In this document: positions 9,487-19,967 of the stretch, in pieces | Position numbering within the stretch: position 1 is the stretch's first letter | How the letters are laid out: each line of letters starts with the position of its first letter | Source: Cryptomeria japonica | Lineage: Eukaryota; Streptophyta; Pinopsida; Cupressales; Cupressaceae | Reading direction: 5' to 3' | NCBI RefSeq assembly: GCF_030272615.1 | Contig: NC_081413.1 | Coordinates: 144,372,476 to 144,436,475, forward strand | Length of the DNA: 64,000 nucleotides | Translations under genes and position numbers: made by a program | Notes under the pieces: model-generated | Told to the model about the DNA's origin: nothing | The model's input: the letters and a program-made list of their open reading frames with translations, nothing else | Database searches by the model: none

Positions 9487-12400
9487 TTACCGAAGCTTGA
9501 CAAATTTCAAAATTTCCAAATAAGCCTTCTCCAATAGCTCAAGATAGGTATCCCAACCTATTTTGAAAGTGTCGAAAATGGATACAAGTCCATTTAGTAT
9601 ATGTGCAAATGACTCTTTCTCATTTACCTCTGTCGATGTGTGCTTTGCCACCATATCCATATACTCTTTCTTATGTACACTGAGTGAATCCAACCGGGGA
9701 CTCACCAAGCCTCTCAGACTTCTGGCTCTTCTTATAATTTTATCTCTTTCCTTCTCAAGAACAGAAATTTGGTTTTCCAAAATCAAAATTTGACCATCAA
9801 TGGATGTAGTCAATGAAATCAATTCGTCAAAAGAATTATCTATATTTGCAATTTTCTCCTGAAGTTCTTTTATCTTCTTATCCACATTAGCTGTAAGTAT
9901 ATCAGTGTTACAACATACCATATAAATATTTGTACATTGCTTTAGACAATTTTCTATTATTTTCAGCTTTTCATCAATCTTTTTCTTCTTAGATTCAATA
10001 ACCTGATCAAATGCAACTTTCTTAGCATGAGTAGACCTTTCTAGTGCTTGTCGGTTTGAAATTTGCTATAAGGATTGAAAATCCTTTGAATTATGCTTAG
10101 TAATTATCTTAATCTTGCCAAATGGGCTCGCTTCATTGTCAATCTTACACTCTAGGACTAGTCTGTGTAAGACAGTGATTGACTGATCGATAATCCCTTT
10201 GTGTGTAGATCCTTCCTTTATTAGTTTTTGTGCTACCATCATCATGAGTTCAGTAGGACTCATCTCTATTATGTTTTTCTTTTCGACTTGTGAGGTATCA
10301 AATGACAACAATGATGGATGAACTACCGGTTCCCTGTCGGATTCTCCTTTCTTCTCCTTTGATGATTTGGCCTTTATAACCTCCTCACTTGCACCAGTGG
10401 CTTCGCCACTTGGTGTAGTCTATGTAATTGTCGGTTCCTCTATAAGAACTATAACCTCAACTTGTACATTTGTATCCGGAAGATTGTTATCCTCAACATT
10501 AGTATCTTGTACAACATTAACTTGTTCACTCTCTGTGTTAACCGGTATCTCAATATTTGTCTGTACATCTCTATCAACCGGGGGCTTGATTTCCATTATC
10601 TTAATATTTTTCAAAGCTAAGGGTGAAGTAGCCATAACCCCCTTTCCTTTTTCTTCAACCGGGGATGTCTATAGTGTTTGTCTTGGTTTCCGATGAAGTA
10701 AATAATCCTTTGTTCTCTCCAAGGAATTTAACCCATGCTTTTTTAGTCTCTTTTATTATTTCATTTACCCTTCCTATCATCAAACTAGTTGTTCTATGTT
10801 TGCTATTAAAAAAAATTCTATTTTCCACCTCAAGTGTCTTTTCCATTTCATCTGGACAAATAGTAACGCAAATAGATAATAGCCCTTGAATTTTAATATG
10901 CTTATCTTCTTGCATAGCTGACAGACTTCTAGCATCTAACATATTATACAACTCAGCCGGTATTTGATTTTCAATTTCTATTAAGGCTTTCCCATAAATA
11001 TCCAAGTATAATAAGACTGCTTCCTCTACCTCTCTTTGTTCATCCTCTTCTAAATGATCATAGTAGAACTATACATTCTTTAACATGACATCCTTAGTGA
11101 TTTCATCTACTAATTTTGTACAAGTTTTAGGTGGAACCTTACTATAATCAGTGTCATTCTTCTTCTTCCTCTTTGCAGTACCAGATGCAGCTGAAGTGGT
11201 TACCTTTGGTGCTTTCTTCTGTGCCGATATTTTGAATGTAACCTTCCTAACTAGTTGCTTTTTAGCTTCAACCTTTGTTTCCTCTTTTTTCTTCCTTGCA
11301 ACCCTCTTGAATCCCAATGGTGTATCATCCTCAGATTCAGACTCTGCAATAACAAGCTCAATGTTTACTTTTGGATTCTTCCTCTTCTTGCCTTTCTCCG
11401 GGACAACATCAATTAATGCCTTAATGTCCCATGAGACCTTCTCAACAAATTTGCTTGCTTTTCTTTCTTGCTTCTCTCTCTTCTTCTGGTTGAACTTTGT
11501 TTCAACCTCATGTGTTTTCTATTGTGCAGTACCACAAGGCTTCTCTACCTCATCAATAGGTGCATCAATCACCATTTTTGCATAGGCATCAATAATCTAT
11601 GCATCCACCTCATAAACCATTTCTTCAATCCAAATATTTCGAGGTTTAACCGCTTCCACAAGTGTTGCATCCTTCTTCACCATGAAGCATATGTCAGTTG
11701 AATATTTTTCTACAATATGCTTAGGTACCCTTACCCTAGACCTCATAGATTTCTAGAATGCTTTGAAATATGCCCATACCTTATCATCTCTCTGACTTCC
11801 TAAAGCAGAAATTGACTGTTTCAATTGTCTCCCTATCGGGATGTCAAATGCCCATTGCCTTTTACCAAAATTGGGTGTATCATTCATGAAATATAACATT
11901 AAGCAAACTATCAAGTTGCCATACAAAAATGTACCCTTCTTATCTCCCTTAATCTTTCCTAGGTTTATTAACAACTCATCTAGCATCCAACCACATAGAT
12001 CCAATTTCACATCCTCTCTCATCATTTTGTATGCAACAAAAATGCATGAACTGGAAATAGAATTCAGTTAGTTTGATTGAGTTACCTTATACGCTATGAT
12101 CATGCTACCGAATCTGATGTCCGTTTTGGTAATAGTACTCACTCTCATAGATCTTTTGTCAGATGTCACATCGATGATTTTGTTCATGAAATCATTAGAA
12201 AACCTTCTTATCTAGATGTTGCCCAACCGATGGTAAACCAGTGATTGCCCAGATGACTTCCTTGGTTATATTGTAAGGTCTGTCTAACCATATAAATTCC
12301 CCATATACTCTACTCAAAACATATCTGATTATCTCATCTTCGAATTCTGGAATGTCCAGCATGCCGATAAACCCTAAGTCTTCAATGTGTTTGTATGCCA

Positions 12401-12660
12401 GTTTGATCTTTCCAGATTCTCCCATCACCTCACTCATATACATGCCCTTAATTTCAGAAGTTCCCAAGTCCTCAATGTGACAGTGAATATATGCCCTAAC
12501 ATCTTCTACATAGACAAATCCCTCTGGAACACGGGAAAATTCTCTAACCGAATCTTCCAGGGTAGCCACATGTGGATACCGCTTGAAAATTGGTCAGGGG
12601 CGGTCCTTAACCTCTACTACAGTCAGGTTTGCAACAAAAGTAGGAATAGATGATGATCCT
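9487..12660 (-). pseudogene. ORF2 of A2, large protein of unknown function
   Basis: About 1,050 codons with a few stops and two frame changes (between 12195 and 12025; near 10650). N-terminal block: EFSRVPEGFVYVEDVRAYIHC, then IIRYVLSRVYGEFIWLDRP. Middle block: LDLCGWMLDELLINLGKIKG and KKGTFLYGNLIVCLMLYF. A Lys/Arg-rich segment follows (about 11060-11320), then DEITKDVMLKNV, LDIYGKALIEIENQIP and SLMIGRVNEIIKET, then PTELMMMVAQKLIKEG. A C-terminal coiled coil includes DGQILILENQISVLEKERDK and ends at 9487. No enzyme motif is visible. The family is unknown to me; the same blocks occur in A1, B1 and C. No intact start codon is seen. Confidence 0.7.
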
Positions 12661-13030
12661 GCTTCCTTATTTAAAGATATATACCTTTTGATCGCTCTCA
12701 GAGAAAAGCTTCAACAAATTCTTCTAGACGCCAGTGAAATTGCTCAAGAAGAAATATGATTGCTCTGTAATGCCTTTGATCGCTCTTAGTCACTCCAAAA
12801 TCGTTATGAATGCAAGGTGATCAATAATGAAGTGAATTCAACCTTTTAACCTCCATGAAAAACCCTAATCTTCCATTGACTTAAATGACTACCGGTGAAA
12901 GATACCAGATCTCGCACATAACATATCCATGTTGAATAATCATTTCCCATGTCCGGAACCTCTTCCAGAACCTCTTCCCAGGACACATGCAATATCTTCA
13001 TGAATTTTTCCTACCCCTAAGGTATTTGCC

Positions 13031-14150
13031 TCAGTTACCGGATGAGCTACCTACCGATGCAGGAGAAACCTCTTTTGCTGGATAAGTAACTGGGACATTT
13101 CCATCTGATGATTGTTCTTCAGTCTTCCTAACCCATCTCTGAGTATGATCTTGTCAGGTTTCACTAACCTTCTCTTTCCCTTTCTCATTTGATCCTCCAT
13201 TACCAATTGGTGGATTTATGCTTCTATAGAATTTAGCAATATGTCCAACCTCATTGCATGCATAACATGTAACATTGTTCCTTTGAATTGCTTTGCTAAA
13301 ACTGGTGAAATTGCTTGACCTGCATTGATTAGCCACATGTCCAAATTTTCCACATGCATAGAAATTAGCATTCATTCTACAATCTTCTATTTTATGACCA
13401 TACTTATTGCATTTAGAACATGTACCGGGAGTAGAATCAAGGTTTTGATTTGCTCTGTTTCTACATTACCTAGCCATGTGACGAAATCTATTGCAAACAA
13501 AACATCTACCACTGAATTTATAAGCATTAAATTGCCTTACCGGTGCCTTATGGTTTTGATCTTCATTAGGAGTATTGAAACTCTGTCCTTGCTCAAATAC
13601 AAGTCCACTAGAATCTCCAACCTGCCTTTGTCTCTTCAATAACTCATCTAGCTATGCTGAGCTAATCTTGAATTTTTCTTTATACTAACTTGCAGTAGTT
13701 AGATCTTCTCTCAAAATTATCATTTGTCTCTCAAGTTCTTGTTCATTACGTTGGGATTGTACTAAATCAGTTCTCAGCATATCGTTCTCATGAACCAACC
13801 TACCACATTCTTCAAATTTGTTCTTCAAGGATACAACAAGATTTTCTTCCTTTTTCTTTCGGTCCTCAATCTCCTTAGACATCCTCATAGTTATAACTTG
13901 CATTTCATTTTTCATACCCATGTTCTCCTAACTCAATTTCTGACATTGTTCCTTAAGTGCATCTCTCTTCATCATCCTAACTTTGTAAAAGTTCCTTCCT
14001 CCTAGCTTGAACATATGATAGCCTCTCTTGTAGGACAAGAATGAATTCCTTAGAATAATTCTATTCATCTTGTAGCTTTAAGTTCCTCAACTTTTCAACA
14101 TCATAATCTTCAAGTTCCATCTCAAGTTGCTTCTCCAAAGCCATATCCAT
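13031..14150 (-). pseudogene. ORF1 of A2: coiled-coil protein with four CCHC knuckles (gag-like)
   Basis: Starts at ATG 14150 (MDMALEKQLEMELEDYDVEK). Residues 60-190 form a coiled coil (MSKEIEDRKKKEENLVVSLK, then HENDMLRTDLVQSQRNEQEL). Four knuckles follow: CFVCNRFRHMARxC (last-but-one residue a stop), CSKCNKYGHKIEDC, FYACGKFGHVANQC (first Cys to Phe) and CYACNEVGHIAKFY (last Cys to Tyr). The tail has RWVRKTEE and ends GN-stop at 13031-13033. Knuckles of this type bind RNA in retroelement Gag proteins, so a nucleocapsid-like role is inferred. Several stops and one frame change make this copy dead. Confidence 0.7.
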
Positions 14151-14203
14151 GGATTCCAGATTCAAGATCTTCCTCGAGCTATTAAACTTCCTCCGAGGCA
14201 CAA

Positions 14204-14217
14204 GGCTCTGACACCAA
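14204..14217 (-). other. Primer-binding site of A2
   Basis: Minus strand TTGGTGTCAGAGCC, one change from the usual copia site TGGTATCAGAGC that pairs with the 3' end of initiator Met tRNA. It begins two bases after the LTR end. Confidence 0.75.
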
Positions 14218-14218
14218 T

Positions 14219-15168
14219 TGTTAATCCAATAACACTAAAAGGGGGGGGGGGGGTGTGAATTAGTGTTATACCAGAATGTTCAATTTTAGCCTTATTAAAA
14301 CATGCATACACCAACCAGTATATCAGTACATATAGAATTGAAAGAAGTAAAGGAACCAATAAGCCAATCACATAAATCAGAACCATAACACACATTATTA
14401 TACATGGAAAACCTCAAAGAGAAAAAACCACAGTGGGATTTGTGACCCACAATATCAATCCACTAGCCATATGAAGAGATATTACAAAATATGAGGGGCA
14501 TGCACTTGCAGGAAGGCTTATAGCCTAGAGCACACTGCTCAATCACAAAAGGAGCCTCATTGAATACATATAAATCCAGACTACAATCTAGAGAAGTGTT
14601 GAACTACTAAGATAGCATCTTCTATGCCAGAATACAGTTCCGGTTTAAGCTTTGTCTGTTCCGGTCTTAAACTTTAAACCCTTTACCGGAATAACCCTTA
14701 CATAAATATCCTCACATACATAATCTCTCTGATATATTTCACATCATATTACATTTGCATATCCATAATCTCCTATTTCATGTCTATATTAAAATGATCT
14801 ATCAAACTGACCTATATACCCTATACAAATTATCATGCCTTATGTCGGCGTACAAAGATATATACAATATCAAATTACATGTCCGCCAGATAACATAAAT
14901 GCATAAATATTAAATCCAATTACCGATGCTGGATCCAAGAGATGTTAGTCTCCAATACCGATAAACTTTTACTAAACCATGATGACTTGCATTGCCAGTT
15001 ACCAAAGAAATCCTTCTATCTTGTCGGTGTCGGTGTCGGTGTCAGTGTAGTATCTGTGAAGTGCCTATCGGTACACAACTGAACCAAAACATGAAGCCAG
15101 AACAAAATACCATGTCGCCATCAATGACAACATAGTGAAACCAACCAATTGAGTGTCAATTTCCAACA
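14219..15168 (-). repeat. 5' LTR of A2 (about 950 bp)
   Basis: Minus strand starts TGTTGGAAATTGACACTC and ends GGATTAACA. It carries the U3 inverted CATTGATG box, a GTCGGT hexamer run (15022-15049), the R-region GCATGCACTTGCAGG hairpin relic, the conserved GTGGTTTTTTC block (14400-14450 reversed) and the C-loop hairpin. Its first bases are those of the A1 LTR. Confidence 0.75.
14229..14269 (-). other. U5 C-loop hairpin, A2 5' LTR
   Basis: Perfect 10-pair inverted repeat ATAACACTAA / TTAGTGTTAT around a loop holding thirteen consecutive C on the element strand (G run at 14241-14253). It ends 10 bases from the LTR terminus, next to the primer site. The stem differs from A1 (GAACACTGA). Confidence 0.75.
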
Positions 15169-16851
15169 AATGTCATATGGAGGCAGTTGAGCCGAGAACT
15201 ATTTAGATCATACCCATGGGGTATGAGGTGGATACAAATACACTTGATGCATATGCTCAACACCTGTTGAGTTAGTTGGTAAATGTGAAAGAAGAAAGGT
15301 TCGTTACATACAAAGAGAAGGATATTGACTTGCACAAGAAATTTACTGAGCCAACAAGGAAGAGAAAAGTTAGAAAGGAAGTTGAACAACTTCTAGAGAA
15401 GATGGGAATAACCAAAGAAGTTGTGTAAAGGGTTAGGGAGCAAAACATACTGGAGGAGGAAGACATGGTGAAGTCCAAGATTAAACCGGTCTCCACTCCT
15501 CCCAAGCAGACCAAGCCAAGACATAGTAAGTCTGTACTTACCTCTGGTGTGTAGATGCCCGTTCCTCGACCTAAGCCACAAACAACATCAATCGGTGGAG
15601 TAGAGAAAAGAAAGAAAGAGAAGCCGACAAGAAAATATGTAGCTGCAAAGGAAGAAATTGAATTTGATGAAGAGGTCAGAGAACTAAAGAAGACATTTAC
15701 TTATGCTAGAGTAGTGAAGAAGCCACAATCTGGTGGAGCCTAGCCGACAAAGAAGCCAAGAGCTGAAGTTGAGCCATCCAGTAGAGCCAAAGCGAGCAAA
15801 AAATAAAAGTCAAAATTGGATGAAGCTTTGAAATTTGGAAAAGTTGAAGGTACATATGAAGTTGTGCCCTCAATAACTTTTAAATAAATAATTGATGAAG
15901 TACTCAAGGATGGTAACTTGAAAAATGTGCCTCTATACTATGAAAAATTTGATGATAAAGATCGAAGAGCTATAGAGGAAGTAGTTGTTCAATGCATGGA
16001 TGTGTACAATAAGGCATTAATAGAATTTTTATACATGATACCCAAGACCCTATATGACATATTGGATGCAAGAAGACATACAACAAGTTTAGAGGATGAA
16101 AGGATAAAGGAGTATGTATTAGTAAACCTATCCTCTGTCATTTCTAAAGATGAAATTGTTAGATTGTTAAAGCTTGCAAAGGAGAGATTCAGAAGAAACA
16201 AGAGGATCAATAAAATTATGCTCGGTAAAATAGACGAGGAAACCAAAGAGACTGAGACAATTTTTGATAGATCATAAAATTGATGTGAATCCGGGAGAGA
16301 AATCATAGGATACATTTGTTCCAGAACTGCATGTAGTCGTTACTGATAAGCAAAAAAATCAATCATCTCAGAAGGCAATTCTGGCAAGGCAACCAAATGA
16401 ATAGACTATAGTAGTAGATAATCTTGATAATGTTAATGTTGATAGCTCTAGTGAACTTGTACAAGATCCTCCAGTGATAGAAATTATTTTAGAGAAGGCA
16501 GTTGAGGAGTCAGATGATGCAGAGAAGGATGATAGTAAAGATGCAAGTGTAGAGGGAGAAGGAAAGGAGAAAGGAGAGGAAAAGGAAGATCAAGCTCCGA
16601 TGACAGTGGCAAGAGACGTTGTTGTTGACAAAAGAAAATAGATTGCTACCGATTCAAATGATTTTGGTCAGGGGCCTATTGATCTGAGTTCCTTATCTTC
16701 GATTCAAGCATTAAAGTTATTAACTCTCGCACAAGCTAAAGCCAGTGAGGACTTTCTTAAGTCCCATACCATAGATAAAGAGTTAATAACATTGGTAGGA
16801 GACATATTAGAGAAAATTTTACCATCTTTCAAACCATACACAACTACTCTA
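15169..16851 (+). repeat. C array unit 1 (3' part only)
   Basis: Begins AATGTCATATGGAGGCAG, inside ORF2, and runs to the unit junction ACAACT-ACTCTA-CTTTCAAG at 16841-16857. The same start point sequence recurs at 24925 and 40517 in units 2 and 3. Confidence 0.7.
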
Positions 16852-16890
16852 CTTTCAAGAAGATTTCATGGCGGTTTGAGATTTCGGTGA
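15169..16890 (+). pseudogene. ORF2 fragment, array unit 1
   Basis: Continues the ORF2 middle: AVEPRTI, GYEVDTNTLDAYAQHLL, a Lys/Arg-rich stretch with KRKVRKEVEQL, then LKDGNLKNVPLYYEKFDDKD, DVYNKALIEF and INKIMLGKIDEETKET. A very acidic Glu/Lys/Asp repeat segment follows (about 16500-16600), then ILEKILPSFK. It reads through the unit junction into LLSRRF and ends at TGA 16888-16890. Many stops; dead. Confidence 0.65.
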
Positions 16891-17158
16891 GTGAATTCAA
16901 GAAAAATAGGGTATCTGGAAAGCATTTAGGGTTATGCATTTATTACAACTAAAAGTTACGTTTTCAGAAGATAAAAAGGCATTCTTCTATTCATTGTTCA
17001 CATTGCAAATGAAGAGAAGAGTAGAAGAGCAAGGCAAACAAGATTGAGTAGTGATAATCAAGCTTAAGAGAAATCCGACAGTGACTCCTTCCATCTAGTT
17101 GATATTGAAAAGGTATTTATCCATTTACAAGCTATTTGTTCATATCCTACTTTTTGAA

Positions 17159-17495
17159 ATGGCATCATCTTCTGGCATTGCAACTCCACTTGTCATTGAA
17201 ATCACTAAGAGAGAAAGGCCCTTGTTTAAGAAACACCTGTTTAAATCAATTGAATACGATCTGAACAGAGCTTTTTCCTCTGTACCTTATGATATGTTGC
17301 ATAATGAAGATGTTAGGGCATACATTCATTACAACATTGAGGAATTGGGTAATGTAGATATGTTGTCACTTTATACTAAGCAGATGATGGATGACTTTGG
17401 GAATCTAAAACTTGATTTCAAGTCATTGCAGGATAAGAGTTTTATTCAGTTTGTTCATTTCCCAGTGTTTGATGAGCCTGAATGGGTGAGATATG
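17159..17495 (+). pseudogene. ORF2 N-terminal part, array unit 2, cut by A1
   Basis: Starts MASSSGIATPLVIEITKRER at ATG 17159, about 300 bases after the unit start. It contains LNRAFSSVPYDMLHNEDVRA and YIHYNIEELGNVDMLSLYTK. The frame is cut in the codons for RYV at 17495 by A1 and resumes at 24258 as ...CSEPNPWXIYMA in a shifted frame. Confidence 0.7.
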
Positions 17496-18384
17496 TGTTG
17501 GAAATTGACACTCATTAGATTCATATGTTGTCATTGATGACAACAAGATTCTATATAATGCATACACCACTAGATACCGACATTGGAGTAATCAGGGTCA
17601 TCATCGACACTGGTACCGACACCAGCATCCAACACTTCAGTGAAGCCGACATCAGTTTGGGATCCAAAAATCTTTATTTGTAAAATCATTTTGTAATTAT
17701 TGTATAGAGCCGACATTGAATCTCTTTTGTAATGTATTATAAGCTGACATAAGGCACATTGTTTGTAATGGGTATATGAGTCGGTTTATTAGGTCATTTT
17801 GATATATCAAAAGGAAGTAGAGTAGTGTGATGCGAAGGATATGCATGTAGGTCATTTATATGTGAAAGTTATATCATGCAATGATCAGTAGATGGTTTGT
17901 AAAGCATTCTTGGAGGAAAGGAGATACCGGTAAAAGGGTTTAGGGTTTATGAACCGGTACAGAACAAAGCTATAACCAGAATTCTTTTTGGCATTGCAAA
18001 TGCATTTTGTGAGTTCACCATTACTGTTTTATCTCAGCAGAAGCTTGTAGTTAGTGAGAATCTTTTGTGTTGAGCACTGTGCTCTAGGTAGTGTGCCTTC
18101 TTGCATGTGCAGGCCCCCATGCTATGTAATATCTTTTATATGGCCAATGAATTGATATTGTGGGTCACAAATCCCACCATGGTTTTTCCTCTTTGAGGTT
18201 TTCCACGTATAAATTCAGTGTGTTATGGTGTTCATTCATGTGGCTGGTTTATTTACTTCATGTTATATGTTTCTTCATTTATTGATTTATATGTGTATGT
18301 TGTAATAAGGTAAAATCTTATATTACCGACAGAACACTGATTCACCCCCCCTCTCATTGTTCTTGGATTCCTTCAATTGCAATA
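17496..18384 (+). repeat. 5' LTR of A1
   Basis: Starts TGTTGGAAATTGACACTC and ends CTTCAATTGCAATA (the 3' copy ends CCAACA). Contains the palindrome at 17527-17544, the CTCTAGG...GCATGTGCAGGCCCC block (18081-18120), the GTGGGTCAC...CCCACCATGG block followed by TTTTTCC (18160-18190) and a C-loop hairpin with one stem mismatch (18332-18362). Confidence 0.82.
17527..17544 (+). other. U3 palindrome of A1
   Basis: GTTGTCATTGATGACAAC, eight-base arms around TG, 31 bases into the LTR. It also pairs with the GTTGCCATCAATG box before the polypurine tract. Confidence 0.75.
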
Positions 18385-18386
18385 AT

Positions 18387-18398
18387 TGGTATTAGAGC
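18387..18398 (+). other. Primer-binding site of A1
   Basis: TGGTATTAGAGC, one C-to-T change from the initiator-Met-tRNA site TGGTATCAGAGC, two bases after the LTR. The leader that follows (GAGGAAG, TTTAACAGCTCGAGGAAG) resembles that of the copia elements. Confidence 0.78.
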
Positions 18399-18458
18399 CT
18401 GGTGCCTTAGAGGAAGTTTAACAGCTCGAGGAAGATCCTAAAACCAGAATCATTGAAT

Positions 18459-19610
18459 ATGGCTATGGAGAACCAAATTGAGATGGCACTTGAGGATTAT
18501 GATGTTGAAAGGATGAAGAACTTAAAACTGTAAGATGAATTGAATTTTGCTGATGAATTCATTCTTGTTCTGCAAGAAAGGTTATCATCAACTCAAGGTA
18601 GGAGGAAGGAACTTTTGCAAAACCAAAATGATGAAGAGAAAAATGTACTTAAGGAACAATGTCAGAAACTGAGTCAACAAAACATTCTCATGAAGAATGA
18701 AATGCAAGATCTGACTACGAGGATGTCAAAAGATATTGAGGACAGAAAGAAGAAGGAAGAAAATCTTGCTGTATCTCTGAAGAACAAATCTGAAGAATGT
18801 GGCAGATTGGTTCATGAGAATGATATGTTGAGAACTGATTTGGTACAATCCCGGAATAATGAACAAGAGCTGGAGAGACAAATAATGACTCTAAGAGATG
18901 ATCTAACTACTGTAAGTGAGTATAAAGAAAAATTCAGGATTATTGTTGCATAGTTGGATGATTTATTGAAAAGACAAAGGCAAAGTGAAGATTCTAGAGG
19001 ACTTGGATTTGTATAAGGTGAAAGCTCTGGTACTGCAAATGAAGATCAATCAACCAGTATGCAGAATTCATCAAACCAAAGGAAACTGGTAAGGCAATAT
19101 AATGCTTACAAATTCAATGGTAGATGTTTTGTTTGTAATAAATTAGGGCATATGGCTAAACAATGTAGAAATAGAGAAATTCAAAACTACAATTTAGTTC
19201 CCGGTCAATGCACAAATTGCAAGAAATATAGTCATAAGTCAGAAGATTGCAGAATGAATGTTAAGTGTCATGCATGTGGAAAGTTTGGACATTTGGCTAA
19301 CCAATGTAGGTCAAAGAATGATACCGGATATGTCAAAGCAATTCAAAAGAACAATGTTACATGTTATGCATGGAACAAAATAGGTCATATTGCTAAGTAC
19401 TGCAGAAGCCAGAGTAAATCAGTTAGCAATGACAAAGAAAATGAGAAAGGAAAGAAGAAGGTAGATGAATTACAGCAAGATCACACCAAGAGATGGGTTA
19501 GAAAGTCTAAAGAACCAAGTGGAGATGCAAGTACACTGGTAACTGCACTAGTAACTCCACTAGTAGAACAAAGCATTCCTGCACCGACAGGAAATTCAAC
19601 TGGTAACTAA
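18459..19610 (+). pseudogene. ORF1 of A1: coiled-coil, four-knuckle gag-like protein
   Basis: Single frame from ATG 18459 (MAMENQIEMALEDYDVER) to 19610, broken only by stops at 18531-18533, 18951-18953 and 19014-19016: about 383 codons. Residues 30-180 are coiled coil. Knuckles: CFVCNKLGHMAKQC, CTNCKKYSHKSEDC, CHACGKFGHLANQC and CYAWNKIGHIAKYC (second Cys now Trp). The tail has KRWVRKSKEP and ends GN-stop. Four CCHC boxes in one protein is more than the single knuckle of the copia gags here. The inferred role is RNA binding and particle assembly; no capsid-type domain is recognised. Confidence 0.75.
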
Positions 19611-19967
19611 GGCATATGCCTTAGGGGTTGGCAAATTCATTAAAAATATTGCATATTTTGTGGAAGAGATCTGGAGAGTGGTATTGATCATTGATGGAGG
19701 TTTATTCGACATAAAACTGTGAAATTGACATCCAGTAGGGCGCACCGCTAAGCATTTATGATAGTGATGAATTAGGGTTTACTCATTGATAAAAAGGGAA
19801 AATTGACTCATTTTCACTCATCCAACACTTGAGAAAACCAGAGCGAAGCAAAGGCGAATCATAGGCGATCAAGAGCGAGCAAAGGCATTCTAAATATTTT
19901 CCAACAGTTATCTGAGAAGTGATCAAGATCTTTAAACTGATGATCATTATCCAGGTATTTCTTTGAA
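19611..19967 (+). other. Non-coding gap between ORF1 and ORF2 of A1
   Basis: About 357 bases without a usable frame. The same-sized gap occurs in A2, B1 and upstream of each C array ORF2, with shared words such as GAGCGAGCAAAGGCATTC (19873-19890). It may hold a splice site, internal promoter or re-initiation signal; none is proved. Confidence 0.5.

Larger units (their letters stand above)
8866..15168 (-). mobile_element. A2: non-autonomous LTR retrotransposon, minus strand, 3' LTR truncated
   Basis: Minus-strand order: 5' LTR (15168-14219), primer site, ORF1, ORF2, purine boxes, partial 3' LTR (9215-8866). There is no pol domain in the ~5 kb interior. ORF1 and ORF2 align with A1 over their whole length, so both belong to one family. 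The visible 3' LTR covers only the first ~350 bases; similarity to the 5' LTR stops at TACCCTATAC, so a deletion removed the rest with the left-hand target duplication. On the right the LTR abuts the C array at 15169. Confidence 0.75.

Noticed and set aside
13154-13560. Zinc-knuckle ORF as a host CCHC RNA-binding gene
   Set aside because: It sits between an LTR/primer site and ORF2 of A2, and the same protein recurs in A1 and B1.
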